From Bacillus sp. SD088 (GTDB lineage Bacteria; Bacillota; Bacilli; Bacillales; Bacillaceae_C), in assembly GCF_017355205.1 (NCBI RefSeq), contig NZ_JADIJK010000004.1, positions 203,370-267,369 of the forward strand: a DNA stretch of 64,000 nucleotides, in the 5' to 3' direction. The position numbers and the translations under genes were made by a program. Position 1 is the first letter of the stretch, and every line of letters starts with the position of its first letter. The notes under the pieces are model-generated. The model saw nothing but the letters and a program-made list of their open reading frames with translations. It had not been told where the DNA came from and searched no databases. Shown in pieces: positions 36,371 to 45,011 of this stretch.

Positions 36371-36490
36371 GCCTGCGGGACGCAGGTCACAAAGGCGTTG
36401 CAACGTATAGGATGTATTAGTGCAGACGAAGCGACAGGACGTCGCGTTTGAGTCTGTCAACAGGATGTTGCGAATTTAGCCTTTGATCCT
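36371..36490. repeat. Dispersed repeat type III, copy 2
   Basis: GCCTGCGGGACGCAGGTCAC, AAAGGCGTTGCAACGTATAGG, GAAGCGACAGGACGTCGCG and the end TTTAGCCTTTGATCC. It is the most complete type III copy, in the metK-asnB gap. A CCCCACTT/AAGTGGGG inverted repeat (36308-36315 and 36345-36352) lies just left of it, and a 13-bp hairpin CATTCAGTGGGGG (36494-36528) lies just right, between the repeat and the metK stop. Confidence 0.85.
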
Positions 36491-36538
36491 TAACATTCAG
36501 TGGGGGATGAAAAAACCCCCACTGAATGAAGTTTCACT

Positions 36539-37735
36539 TTATTGTACTGCTTTTAATAATTCTTCTGCTCGATCTGTTCTTTCCCAAGGTAGATCAAGAT
36601 CAACTCGTCCAAAATGGCCGTATGCGGCAGTTTGTTTATAAATCGGACGTCTAAGATCTAACATCTTGATGATGCCAGCGGGACGTAAATCAAAATGAGC
36701 ACGGATCGCGGCAACGAGAGTTTCTTCGGATACGGTGCCTGTTCCAAATGTATCAACAGAGATAGAAACAGGTTGAGCCACTCCAATCGCATATGCTAAT
36801 TGCACTTCACATTTATCCGCTAGTCCTGCAGCGACAATATTTTTGGCTACATAACGGGCCGCATAGGCTGCGGAACGATCCACTTTTGTTGGATCTTTCC
36901 CCGAGAAAGCTCCTCCTCCATGGCGTGCATAGCCTCCGTATGTATCGACAATAATTTTTCTTCCTGTTAACCCAGCATCCCCTTGCGGTCCGCCAATCAC
37001 AAATCGCCCTGTTGGATTAATGAAATACTTTGTTTCTTCATCCAATAAACCTTCCGGAACAACAGGAGCAATCACACAGTTTTTCATATCTTCTTGAATT
37101 TGCGCAAGCTCAATATCTGGGTGATGTTGAGTCGAAATAACAATCGTATCAATGCGTACGGGATTCCCAGCTTCATCATATTCAACCGTTACTTGAGTTT
37201 TCCCATCTGGTCGTAAATAAGGAAGGACTTTTTCTTTTCTCACTTCTGCTAGTTTTCTTGAAATTCGATGAGCTAATGAGATCGGAAGAGGCATTAATTC
37301 TTCCGTTTCGTTGCAGGCAAAACCGAACATCAATCCTTGATCCCCTGCACCAATCGCTTCGATTTCTGCTTCTGTCATATTTCCTTCTCTAGCTTCCAAT
37401 GCCGTGTTCACTCCTGAAGCAATATCAGCAGATTGTTCATCAATCGCCGTCATCACCGCACAGGTTTCTGCATCAAATCCATATTTCGCACGTGTGTAGC
37501 CAATTTCTTTTAATGTCTCTCTTACTATTTTTGATATATCCACATACGTGGTTGTCGTAATTTCTCCTGCTACTAAAACAAGGCCAGTCGTGACCGAAGT
37601 TTCACAGGCTACACGAGCATTAGGATCATCCGCCAACAGTTCATCTAAAATAGAATCGGAAATTTGATCACAAATTTTGTCTGGATGTCCCTCTGTGACC
37701 GATTCCGAAGTAAATAAGCGTCGGTTTTTTGACAT
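36539..37735 (-). CDS. metK: S-adenosylmethionine synthase
   Basis: A 398-residue methionine adenosyltransferase. The family motifs are present: [12 protein letters not shown] at residues 15-26, [16 protein letters not shown] at about 118-133 and the P-loop-like [16 protein letters not shown] at about 260-275. Length is standard (about 400). It is preceded by a SAM-I riboswitch, so expression rises when SAM is low. The start ATG has GGAGGAAC upstream. In B. subtilis metK is likewise near asnB and under S-box control. Confidence 0.97.
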   Translation of the reverse strand: MSKNRRLFTSESVTEGHPDKICDQISDSILDELLADDPNARVACETSVTTGLVLVAGEITTTTYVDISKIVRETLKEIGYTRAKYGFDAETCAVMTAIDEQSADIASGVNTALEAREGNMTEAEIEAIGAGDQGLMFGFACNETEELMPLPISLAHRISRKLAEVRKEKVLPYLRPDGKTQVTVEYDEAGNPVRIDTIVISTQHHPDIELAQIQEDMKNCVIAPVVPEGLLDEETKYFINPTGRFVIGGPQGDAGLTGRKIIVDTYGGYARHGGGAFSGKDPTKVDRSAAYAARYVAKNIVAAGLADKCEVQLAYAIGVAQPVSISVDTFGTGTVSEETLVAAIRAHFDLRPAGIIKMLDLRRPIYKQTAAYGHFGRVDLDLPWERTDRAEELLKAVQ

Positions 37736-37844
37736 CTATGTTCCTCCTCCAAAATGATCTCCTAAGAAAAACGAATAACACTTAGAGCTGGATAACATCT
37801 ATCCATTCCCCAAATCCTAAGGAGATTTTTATACTGCTTCTCTC

Positions 37845-38036
37845 TCTAAAAAACGAAAAACCTTTCCCGTATAAAAATAGAGGAAAGGTTAATTTCTTAT
37901 CCGAGCCTTTCACTCTTATCGTCCAAGGCCATTGCCTTGCACCAGGTTAGCACCTTGCTACGGAAAATCAAGTGATTCGCAGTAGGTTGCTGGGTTTCAC
38001 AGGGCCTGTTCCCTCCACCATCTCAGGATAAGAGTA
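37845..38036 (-). promoter_or_regulatory. SAM-I riboswitch (S-box) upstream of metK
   Basis: On the minus strand the aptamer begins CTCTTATCCTGAGATGGTGG and continues with AGGGAACAGGCCCTGTGAAA, CCCAGCAACCT and the closing GATAAGAG; these are the universal S-box P1, P2, P3 and P4 elements. It is followed by a terminator stem (AACCTTTCC/GGAAAGGTT) with a T run. SAM binding stabilises the terminator and shuts off metK. Confidence 0.96.
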
Positions 38037-38155
38037 TCCGTTCAATGTAAAATCATAACGCAAAATCCGATAAGGGTCAAGTAAAGTTTTTTTATCCTTG
38101 AGGAATTTATTAAACGGAAAACGTCCACTGCTCATTCACAATGGACGTTTCAAAT

Positions 38156-38398
38156 CTAATTACTGGAGTGTAAGGCAAGTAGCTGATAAGTAATAATCGT
38201 TTGATTCTCCTCCCATTCAACCTTTCTGATCTTGGCAGTGGCTCGGTAGTCACTTTCGATCGTATGCCTTACCTCAATGGGGATATCGATTGGATACAGG
38301 CGATATCCAGCTTTTTTTAAAATAAATTGATTATCCTGTTGTCTACTCTCTTTTCCTTTTGTGATGATCATTGTATTTAGTTCCAAGGGCATTCCCAT
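38156..38398 (-). CDS. ytmB: YtmB, DUF2584 protein
   Basis: Eighty residues starting MGMPLELNTMIITKGKES, the exact length of B. subtilis YtmB and its DUF2584 family. It is a small, probably all-beta cytoplasmic protein of unknown function. The ATG at 38398 has GGGGGA 5 nt upstream; the frame extends six codons further without support. It lies 35 bp after ytmA on the same strand, probably co-transcribed, as in B. subtilis. Confidence 0.87.
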   Translation of the reverse strand: MGMPLELNTMIITKGKESRQQDNQFILKKAGYRLYPIDIPIEVRHTIESDYRATAKIRKVEWEENQTIITYQLLALHSSN

Positions 38399-38433
38399 GA
38401 CAATCCCCCATTTCAAATATTGAATGATTATAT

Positions 38434-39237
38434 TTATATTATATCGTGATTACTCTGTTGTTTCATCCAATAGCAAAGATCTTTTACAATTTTCCGATTG
38501 ATTGCTGGTGGAAAATAATGAGTATAGTGTTCAAAATACCAGGTTTCCACTTTTTTTTCCAATGTCCGTAGTCTTTTTTCTAAGCGGTGTGCATGATCGA
38601 TCGTCACATTGTCATCAAGGTTGCCATGAATAATTAAAACAGGCGGTTTAATTGCTTCCATTTCATACAGCGGTGTCCGCCATTGATATTCTCTTTGGGA
38701 AGTCTTTGGTGAACCACCAATCACCCTTTTCATCATCCTTCTCATATCAATCCGCTCTACATAAGTTAAGGCCACATCTGATACGCCTCCCCATGTAACC
38801 ACTGAGGCAGCATGATCATATTCTAATCCTGTTAGCAGTGCCATTACACCCCCTCGCGAAAAGCCAAAAATATGAATGCGTTTGGCCAAAACACGGGGAT
38901 GCCTCTGTAATAACATAAAGCTGGAAAAAGCGTCATGTCGATCTTCACCCGCAAAATCTTCATTCCCCTCGCCCCCACGGTTTCCTCGGTAAAAAGGGGC
39001 AAAAACGATAAAACCTTCTGAAGCAAATTGGGCAATTCTTGCTGGCCTCACCATCCCAACATTCTTGATCCCGCCCCGTAAATAAAGGAATCCTTCATAC
39101 TCTCCCGCTTGCTTTGGCTCCGCTAATAGACCTTTTACTCTTAGCCCTTCTGACAAATAGGTAACCAAATATAATTTTATTTGCGGATTTGGTGAAGGAA
39201 ATATTTGTTTTTCCAGGATTTGTCCATCTTGTCGCAT
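38434..39237 (-). CDS. ytmA: YtmA, S9-type alpha/beta hydrolase
   Basis: A 267-residue alpha/beta hydrolase of the prolyl oligopeptidase (S9) type. The nucleophile serine is in IFGFSRGGVMAL at about residues 130-141, the acid is in IHGNLDDNVTIDHA near 212, and the catalytic histidine is in YFEHYTHYFP near 243. There is no propeller domain, so it is a single-domain esterase or peptidase like B. subtilis YtmA. The substrate is unknown. ytmB follows. Confidence 0.87.
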   Translation of the reverse strand: MRQDGQILEKQIFPSPNPQIKLYLVTYLSEGLRVKGLLAEPKQAGEYEGFLYLRGGIKNVGMVRPARIAQFASEGFIVFAPFYRGNRGGEGNEDFAGEDRHDAFSSFMLLQRHPRVLAKRIHIFGFSRGGVMALLTGLEYDHAASVVTWGGVSDVALTYVERIDMRRMMKRVIGGSPKTSQREYQWRTPLYEMEAIKPPVLIIHGNLDDNVTIDHAHRLEKRLRTLEKKVETWYFEHYTHYFPPAINRKIVKDLCYWMKQQSNHDII

Positions 39238-39335
39238 CGATCTTCGCTCCTTATATTTTGCTTTCCTCTAGGCTATCACACAATTTCCTGATTCTCATAT
39301 AATAATTCTAAATTGGATGCACACAGAACAACAGC

Positions 39336-39468
39336 ATAAGCGCCCGTTTAGTGGCGTACAAATTTAAAGGTTTCTGACAGAATAAAGGAAACACGGTGAA
39401 GACGAACCGATGTTGACTTACGCAATCAGGACGTAAATTTGCTAGCCGCTGGACGCTGGAGCTGGATG
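39336..39468. repeat. Dispersed repeat type II, copy 2
   Basis: It has the same layout as the copy at 26071: AAGCGCCCGTTTAG, GGCGTACAAATTT, a middle with GGAAACACGG and GATGTTGACTTACGCAA, and a closing CTGGACGCTGGAGCTGGAT. The inverted arms are decayed here (GTACAAATTT against GTAAATTTG). It lies in the ytmA-ytlA gap. Confidence 0.8.
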
Positions 39469-39533
39469 ATAACTCTTGAAGTTATCTCCAGGCAGCAATT
39501 CTGTAAAATCCTAAGCACCGAGGAGGAAACCCC

Positions 39534-40532
39534 ATGAAGGCAATGGTGAAATTTGGCTTTGTGATTGTAATGGCTTTTCTAACAGCCTTCGTCTTAACCA
39601 GTTGTTCCCAAAAAGATTCGTTAGAAAAAGTAAAGCTCGCTGAAGTGACTCGCTCTATCTTTTATGCTCCCCAATATGTTGCCCTTGAGAAAGGTTTTTT
39701 TGAAGATGAGGGATTGGATGTTGAACTTACAACGACTTGGGGTGGAGATAAAACAATGACCACCCTGCTAGCAGATGGGGCGGATATTGCGCTCGTTGGA
39801 TCTGAAACCTCAATTTATGTAGATGCTCAAGGAGCTACAGATCCCGTAATTAATTTTGCACAATTAACAAAAACCGACGGCACCTTCCTTGTTTCCCGTG
39901 AAGAGATCGATGATTTTGATTGGGAAATGCTCAAGGGCTCCACTTTCCTTGGACAAAGAAAAGGAGGAATGCCACAAATGGTCGGCGAGTTTGTGCTCAA
40001 AAAGCATGAAATTGACCCCCATGCTGATTTAGAGTTGATTCAGAATATTGATTTTGGCAATATCGCCAACGCTTTTGCCTCAGGCACAGGTGATTTCGTC
40101 CAACTTTTTGAACCTACGGCGTCTGTTTTTGAAGCAGAAGGAAAAGGTCATATCGTCGCTTCTTTTGGCGAAGAATCAGGGCAGGTTCCTTATACCACTT
40201 TTATGGCGAAACAAAGCTATATCGATGAAAATTCAGAGACTGTCGAAAAATTTGTCCGCGCCATGGATAAAGCGCAAGACTGGGTAGAGAAAGCCACTCC
40301 AGAAGAGATTGCGAAGATAGTCGCCCCTTATTTTGAAGATGCTGATGTCGACACCTTAGCCATTGTCGTGGAACGTTATCGGAGTCAAGGCTCCTTTGCA
40401 ACCGATATGAAATTAACCAAAGAAGGTTGGGAAAATTTACAGGCGATCATGGAAGAAGCGGGAGAACTTCCTGAAAAAGTGGATTATGAAAAGCTTGTCA
40501 ATACCTCGATTGTCGAGGAAGTTTCAAAATAA
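39534..40532 (+). CDS. ytlA: ABC transporter substrate-binding lipoprotein YtlA
   Basis: A 332-residue NMT1/SsuA-like periplasmic-type binding protein, anchored as a lipoprotein: the hydrophobic signal ends in LTSC with the lipid-modified cysteine at C24. YVALEKGFFEDEGLDVELT is the family's first motif. It feeds the ATPase and permease encoded just downstream. Substrates of this family range from sulfonates to thiamine-precursor pyrimidines and riboflavin; sequence alone does not decide, and no TPP or FMN riboswitch is seen upstream. GAGGAGGAAAC precedes the ATG. Confidence 0.88.
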   Translation: MKAMVKFGFVIVMAFLTAFVLTSCSQKDSLEKVKLAEVTRSIFYAPQYVALEKGFFEDEGLDVELTTTWGGDKTMTTLLADGADIALVGSETSIYVDAQGATDPVINFAQLTKTDGTFLVSREEIDDFDWEMLKGSTFLGQRKGGMPQMVGEFVLKKHEIDPHADLELIQNIDFGNIANAFASGTGDFVQLFEPTASVFEAEGKGHIVASFGEESGQVPYTTFMAKQSYIDENSETVEKFVRAMDKAQDWVEKATPEEIAKIVAPYFEDADVDTLAIVVERYRSQGSFATDMKLTKEGWENLQAIMEEAGELPEKVDYEKLVNTSIVEEVSK

Positions 40533-40533
40533 A

Positions 40534-40700
40534 TTCGAAGCTGTTAGTGCGCAATGTCAAGAGATGTCGCGAAGGTATGCATTTTATGGATAACTTGCGC
40601 AAACCAGTTCGAAGTCTCGCATTCCCAGGCTATTTAGGGCAGGTTCAGGGGAATGCTGCGCAACTTGCGCATTTCCAATTCGAAGTGGCGCATTTTAAGT
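40534..40700. repeat. Three decayed ~71-bp tandem repeats
   Basis: TTCGAAG occurs at 40534, 40608 and 40679, and AACTTGCGCA at 40592 and 40662. Each later copy carries AACTTGCGCA, then about 6 nt, then TTCGAAGT and GCATT. It lies between ytlA and ytlC inside the operon. It is non-coding. Confidence 0.7.
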
Positions 40701-40746
40701 CCAAATAATGGCAGGAAATACCATACGTACAGAAGGAGGCCCGCTC

Positions 40747-41514
40747 ATGAGCTTTATTGAAGTAGAACAAGTCGGTCACCATTATTTTACTCCCTCCACT
40801 GCGACGACAGCTTTGGAGGATGTATCTTTTACTATTCAAAAAGGAGAGTTTGTTTCTTTTCTCGGACCTAGTGGATGCGGGAAAACGACGATGCTTTCGA
40901 TTTTGGCTGGCTTGATCACCCCTACATCAGGGCATATTCGCATCGAACAGCAAGCCCTTGATCAAGATACAAATTTTATTGGCTATATGCTACAGCAGGA
41001 TTATTTATTTCCCTGGAAAACAATTGAGGAGAATATCCTACTTGGGTTAAAGATCAATGGCCGATTAAGTTCAGAAACCAAACAAAGTGCACTAAGTTTT
41101 TTAAACCAAATTGGCTTAAAAGGCGTCAATCAGCAAAAACCACAGCAATTATCTGGAGGAATGCGGCAACGAGCGGCTCTCGCTCGAACAATGGCCGTGA
41201 ATCCAAAGCTTTTACTATTAGATGAACCCTTTTCCGCATTAGATTATCAAACAAAATTAAAATTAGAAGATTTGGTTGCAGAAATTTTAAAAGCTTATGG
41301 AAAAACAGCAATTTTGGTTACCCATGATATAGGTGAGGCGATTTCCATGAGTGACCGTGTTTTCCTTTTTTCGGGAAGCCCCGGAAAAATCCATCGTATC
41401 TTTGATATCCCAAAAGAATTACGAGTGTTAAAGCCTTTTGATGTAAGAAGTCAAGAAACTTATAATCAGATCTTTCAAACGATATGGAAGGAGTTGGAAG
41501 CTCTTGAAAGCTAA
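40747..41514 (+). CDS. ytlC: ABC transporter ATP-binding protein YtlC
   Basis: A 255-residue nitrate/sulfonate-type ABC ATPase. Walker A is GPSGCGKTT at about residues 40-48, the Q loop is in QQDYLFPW, the signature is [14 protein letters not shown] and Walker B is [12 protein letters not shown]. The start is set at [10 protein letters not shown], with GAAGGAGG 8 nt upstream; 13 earlier codons in frame lack support. It overlaps ytlD by 11 bp and energises the YtlA-YtlD importer. Confidence 0.88.
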   Translation: MSFIEVEQVGHHYFTPSTATTALEDVSFTIQKGEFVSFLGPSGCGKTTMLSILAGLITPTSGHIRIEQQALDQDTNFIGYMLQQDYLFPWKTIEENILLGLKINGRLSSETKQSALSFLNQIGLKGVNQQKPQQLSGGMRQRAALARTMAVNPKLLLLDEPFSALDYQTKLKLEDLVAEILKAYGKTAILVTHDIGEAISMSDRVFLFSGSPGKIHRIFDIPKELRVLKPFDVRSQETYNQIFQTIWKELEALES

Positions 41515-42307
41515 TCAGCCTGATCTCCTCCATGCCCAATATAAACAAAAGATTTTGAAGGAGAAAAAATGGGTACTCTTTTACCAAATCCTGATCTTCC
41601 TCTTGTTTTTTTCATTATGGGAGATCGCTAGTCGACTGCACTGGATTGATCCGCTCATTTTCAGTTCTCCTACGAAGGTAGCTTCGTTATTAGTCGAAAA
41701 AATTATCGACGCTTCCTTGTTTACCCATTTAGGTGTGACCGTTTTCGAAACAGTGGTGGGATTTATTTTAGGAACAGTACTCGGCACAATACTAGCTGCG
41801 ATTCTCTGGTGGTCGCCTTTCTTCTCAAAAATCTCTGACCCTTATCTCGTGATTTTGAATGCAATGCCGAAAGTGGCGCTTGGTCCGATTCTTATTGTCG
41901 GCCTTGGTCCAGGATTTTCCTCGATCATTGCCATGGGGACACTTGTATCAGTGATTATTACCACGATTGTCATCTATACCTCATTTCGTGGAGTGGATGA
42001 TCATTATATTAAAGTGTTAAAGACATTCGGCGCCTCGCGCAAGCAGATTTTTAAAGAAGCGATTTTGCCTGCTTCCTTCCCAACCATTATTTCGACGTTA
42101 AAAGTCAATGTGGGGTTATCGTGGGTCGGTGTCATCGTTGGGGAATACCTTGTTTCCGCAAAGGGTCTTGGCTATATGATCATTTATGGATTTCAAGTGT
42201 TTAATTTCACCCTTGTCATGCTTTCGCTCATCTTGATCGCCATTTTTGCGACGTTAATGTATAAAGGGGTCGAATGGCTCGAAAGAAAACTGATAAATGA
42301 AAAATAG
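41504..42307 (+). CDS. ytlD: ABC transporter permease YtlD
   Basis: A 267-residue permease with about six hydrophobic segments and the EAA-type cytoplasmic loop ([20 protein letters not shown]) that contacts the ATPase. It is the membrane part of the YtlA-YtlC importer and is related to SsuC/NrtB-type permeases. The start is TTG at 41504, about 10 nt after AAGGAG, inside the 3' end of ytlC, so translation is coupled. Confidence 0.86.
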   Translation: MKANQPDLLHAQYKQKILKEKKWVLFYQILIFLLFFSLWEIASRLHWIDPLIFSSPTKVASLLVEKIIDASLFTHLGVTVFETVVGFILGTVLGTILAAILWWSPFFSKISDPYLVILNAMPKVALGPILIVGLGPGFSSIIAMGTLVSVIITTIVIYTSFRGVDDHYIKVLKTFGASRKQIFKEAILPASFPTIISTLKVNVGLSWVGVIVGEYLVSAKGLGYMIIYGFQVFNFTLVMLSLILIAIFATLMYKGVEWLERKLINEK

Positions 42308-42319
42308 CTTTATATCCAA

Positions 42320-42354
42320 AGACGTGGACCCAATAATCGATCCACGCCTTTTTT
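42320..42354 (+). terminator. Terminator of ytlACD
   Basis: GACGTGGA pairs imperfectly with TCCACGCC, with a loop around AATCGA, followed by TTTTTTATT. It also faces the convergent ytkD 3' end. Confidence 0.6.
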
Positions 42355-42829
42355 ATTGAATCCCCATATTTTTCAGCTGCTCAAGGGCCAGGGGGACAAC
42401 CTTGTCCTTCATAATGAAGCTAAATCGATCGGTATGTAATGGGGTTAAAAGCTCATCGTCTAGCAGTACCGGACCTTTTGTTTCTAAATAATCATCTTTT
42501 TTCTCTAATTTGTGAACATCCGCATACATAATCGCTTTGACGAAAGGAGTGGAAGAAGGCTCTTGCACTTGATACTCCCCAACATAGGAAAGGGCCGTAA
42601 TCACTCCACCTGTTTCCTCCCATACCTCTCTTTTCGCTGCTTCTTCAACCGTTTCCCCATCCTCTAGTTTCCCACCTGGAAATTCTAATCCCCGCTTGGT
42701 ATGATCTGTCAATAGCCAGTTTCCTTGATAACGACAAATCACGAAGACATGCTGCGCTTTTAAAGGGAAAACTTCCCGCTGAAAAACAAGTTTGACTTGA
42801 AATCCGTTTTGATCAATAAAATCATACAT
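42353..42829 (-). CDS. ytkD: Nudix hydrolase YtkD
   Basis: A 158-residue Nudix hydrolase. The Nudix box is complete, from GGKLEDGETVEEAAKREVW to EETGG, at about residues 53-76. B. subtilis YtkD removes 8-oxo-dGTP and related damaged nucleotides and has RNA 5'-pyrophosphohydrolase activity. The start is MYDFIDQNG, with GGAGG 7 nt upstream; 21 upstream in-frame codons are not used. In B. subtilis ytkD is likewise near dps and ytlD. Confidence 0.88.
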   Translation of the reverse strand: MYDFIDQNGFQVKLVFQREVFPLKAQHVFVICRYQGNWLLTDHTKRGLEFPGGKLEDGETVEEAAKREVWEETGGVITALSYVGEYQVQEPSSTPFVKAIMYADVHKLEKKDDYLETKGPVLLDDELLTPLHTDRFSFIMKDKVVPLALEQLKNMGIQ

Positions 42830-42936
42830 CCGCATCCCTCCCCCTTCTACTATAACCGCTGAGAAGAAACAGAGGAAACAATTCCCCTCCACATTACCGA
42901 TTACAATTCGTTTTTCAGTAATCCTTTACCACTTTA

Positions 42937-43293
42937 TCACATCGGGGGACTGTCCCCATTATTGTCCCCATTATTTAAAATCCCGATGCTATCGATATGA
43001 TCTTTTGTTTCTTGGTCCCCTAATTCGTAGATCATTTGATAAATTTGGGTTAAATTTGCGTCATATCTATCATTTGTGGGGTCATTGTGATATTCTACCC
43101 AAGGAATATGTGCACGGGCAAAGTCTGCTATGCTGTTGGTATAATTGGAATCGAAAATTTGCCGGAGTTTGCTTATTTGCTGTTCTGTGGCATTTATTTT
43201 AAACTGCCAAGGTGAGACATTGGGAGCTGAAAAGATTTCTCCTGCGCCAATGGATATATAATAGGTCTGGCGATCTTGTTGATCCACATTCAT
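42937..43293 (-). CDS. Hypothetical protein with palindrome-derived tail
   Basis: A 118-residue protein starting MNVDQQDRQTYYISIGAGEI. The body contains PWQFKINATEQQISKLRQIF and AHIPWVEYHND and looks like a conserved cytoplasmic protein of bacilli, but no named family or active site is recognised. After GIL the tail is NNGDNNGDSPPM, encoded by GGGGAC/GTCCCC palindrome sequence, so the natural 3' end was replaced. Function is unknown. Confidence 0.7.
   Translation of the reverse strand: MNVDQQDRQTYYISIGAGEIFSAPNVSPWQFKINATEQQISKLRQIFDSNYTNSIADFARAHIPWVEYHNDPTNDRYDANLTQIYQMIYELGDQETKDHIDSIGILNNGDNNGDSPPM
42943..42975. repeat. GGGGACTGTCCCC palindrome
   Basis: GGGGACTGTCCCC with extra copies of GTCCCCATTATT on the right. 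The same style of palindrome ends mnmM at 24933. It overlaps the 3' end of the gene at 42937. Confidence 0.7.
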
Positions 43294-43486
43294 CTACCTC
43301 CAAGTCAATGTAATCCAAAAGTCATCACTTTTGATGATTATGCATATTTTGCTGCATTCCATCTTATTTTATTCTTAAAGGATTCTAACACATAGGAATG
43401 TAGATTAAGGAAAATATACGAAGGCAGGATTGTTTTTTCAAAAGAAGGGTAAGAAAAAGTAAAAAGCTAAAAGGGAGGTGCTAAGA

Positions 43487-43738
43487 ATGAAACTTGTAGA
43501 TGAACTATTTGCAATGTACCAAGACAAAATTACGGACGAAGAGGATTTAGACATGATCACTTTCGCTGTTCTCGAGCATTATAATAAAAAAGAACTTATG
43601 CAAATCGTCCATGACATGAATGAATTTGAACTGCAATATTTTATCCGAATGTATCTATTGGAATCCCTCAAAGGGAAAATGGAACAGTCCGAAGTTCATG
43701 ACCAATATTCTTCTAATCATTCAAAATTTTATCACTAA
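43487..43738 (+). CDS. DUF6154-like small protein
   Basis: Eighty-three residues starting MKLVDELFAMYQDKITDEED; acidic, helical, with the pattern KELMQIVHDMNEFELQYFI. It matches small Bacillaceae proteins of the DUF6154 type encoded near dps. A strong GGGAGGTG lies 7 nt before the ATG at 43487; the GTG at 43478 overlaps that site and is not used. Function is unknown. Confidence 0.75.
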   Translation: MKLVDELFAMYQDKITDEEDLDMITFAVLEHYNKKELMQIVHDMNEFELQYFIRMYLLESLKGKMEQSEVHDQYSSNHSKFYH

Positions 43739-43780
43739 TACATATGAATGAGTTTCTCGCTTCGGGATTGGGCTTCTCAA

Positions 43781-43817
43781 TAAAAAAACTTGGTGCACTA
43801 TGGCACCAAGTTTTTTA
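43781..43817. terminator. Bidirectional terminator, DUF6154 gene and dps
   Basis: AAAAAACTTGGTGC and GGCACCAAGTTTTTT form a stem with a 4-5 nt loop, A- and T-rich outside on both sides. The dps stop codon is inside its right arm. Confidence 0.9.
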
Positions 43818-44258
43818 TTTTCCGAGAAAAGCTCGTAGCATCCAATTATGTTTTTCCAAGCTTGTGTGGATAGCTAGGAACATATCAGATGTGGATTCAT
43901 CTCCTGCTTTTTCGGCTATTTCCATTCCTTCGTTTAATTCATCAATTAATATTGTAAAATCATCGACGATTGATTGCACCATTCCATTTGCATCTAAGGT
44001 TTCTTCTACTTCTCCGATGCTTGCCATTTGTAGGACATCTTTTAGCGTGGCAACGGGAGAACCACCAATTGACAGTAATCTTTCCGCCAATTCATCAATA
44101 TTCTCATCAGCTTCATTATAAAGTTCTTCAAATTTCACGTGCAGAGAAAAAAAATGTGGTCCTTTCACATACCAATGATGATTATGTAATTTCGTGTAAA
44201 GGACAGTCCAGTTCGCTACTTGTTTATTCAACACTTCAATAACTTGTGTGTTTGTCAA
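43815..44258 (-). CDS. dps: Dps-family ferritin-like protein
   Basis: A 147-residue Dps/MrgA-type ferroxidase that oxidises ferrous iron with peroxide and stores iron, protecting DNA. The ferroxidase ligands are in the segment [20 protein letters not shown] and the [12 protein letters not shown] helix (His, His, Asp, Glu). The start is TTG at 44258 ([11 protein letters not shown]), 8 nt after GGGAG. No clear PerR box was found in the promoter region, so regulation is not assigned. Confidence 0.9.
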   Translation of the reverse strand: MTNTQVIEVLNKQVANWTVLYTKLHNHHWYVKGPHFFSLHVKFEELYNEADENIDELAERLLSIGGSPVATLKDVLQMASIGEVEETLDANGMVQSIVDDFTILIDELNEGMEIAEKAGDESTSDMFLAIHTSLEKHNWMLRAFLGK

Positions 44259-44387
44259 TATTATCACTCCCTTTAATTATATATACCCGGCTTTCCCGAT
44301 TTGAAACATGTTTAGATTCCCCTTTTTCCAAAAAATTATTCCGCCCTATTGTTACATATTTATTCCAAATCACGTATAAAAAGCCAC

Positions 44388-44416
44388 TTGAATTTCGACA
44401 AAACTTGCTATATTAT
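44388..44416 (+). promoter_or_regulatory. Promoter of the TetR-codB operon
   Basis: TTGAAT (44388-44393) and TATTAT (44411-44416) separated by exactly 17 bp form a plausible SigmaA promoter. The palindrome at 44420 lies just downstream. Confidence 0.5.
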
Positions 44417-44419
44417 TAA

Positions 44420-44435
44420 CCTAACAATCATTAGG
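44420..44435. promoter_or_regulatory. Putative TetR operator
   Basis: The inverted repeat CCTAA-CAATCA-TTAGG lies between the -10 box and the start codon and overlaps the ribosome-binding site AGGTGG. Its position suits autorepression by the adjacent TetR-type regulator. Confidence 0.5.
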
Positions 44436-44446
44436 TGGTGCATATT

Positions 44447-45011
44447 TTGACGAAAGATAAAATTTTATCAGCAGCGATCAATCAGTATTCGATGTTTAAT
44501 TATCATGGAGCTACCATGCAAAAGATCGCAAAAGAGGTAGGAATCAAGCCGGCTTCTATCTATTTTTTTTACAAAAATAAAGAGGAGCTATTTATTGCTG
44601 CTTTCCAAAAATTATTGGAGTCACATTTTGAACAAATGAAAATAATATTAGCGGAAGCACAAGACGGGGGAATTGTTGAAATTTTCCACTCTTTATTGTC
44701 TGGGACAGTTGCCTATCACAAAAGTCATATGCAAGAAACCAATGCTTATATTTCCCTTGTGGCTTCACCACCGGCTGAAATGAAACAGTTTCTTCAATAC
44801 ATGGATGTTTGATTCCTTAGTGGAACTTGCAAAGCGAGATTTTCCCCATTTAACTGAAAAGAAAGCAACCATGCTGACAAAGCAATTTGCGTTACTTATG
44901 GACGGGATTTTCTGGGAAATCAATCTTTATGATGACGAGACTCTGCAGGAACAAATAAATCAAGCAAATACAATCATGGGAATACTATTGGAGGAACTAC
45001 AACATGAATAA
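44447..45011 (+). pseudogene. TetR/AcrR regulator, split by a frameshift
   Basis: A TTG start at 44447 opens TKDKILSAAINQYSMFNYHG with the TetR HTH (MQKIAKEVGIKPASIYFFY). The frame closes after QYMDV at 44812. The ligand-binding domain continues in another frame, MFDSLVELAKRDFPHLTEK to the stop at 45011. The two halves together have normal TetR length (about 185), and the HTH is intact. It may be a recent frameshift or small deletion in a local regulator of codB, DUF917 and the hydantoinase-like gene; the HTH-only product could still bind the operator. Confidence 0.75.

Noticed and set aside
37845..38036. A second riboswitch class (TPP or FMN) near ytlA
   Set aside because: Only the SAM-I aptamer is present, upstream of metK; the leader of ytlA consists of the type II repeat and lacks TPP or FMN core motifs.
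44270..44345. PerR box upstream of dps
   Set aside because: The A/T-rich sequence does not match the 7-1-7 PerR inverted repeat well enough to report.
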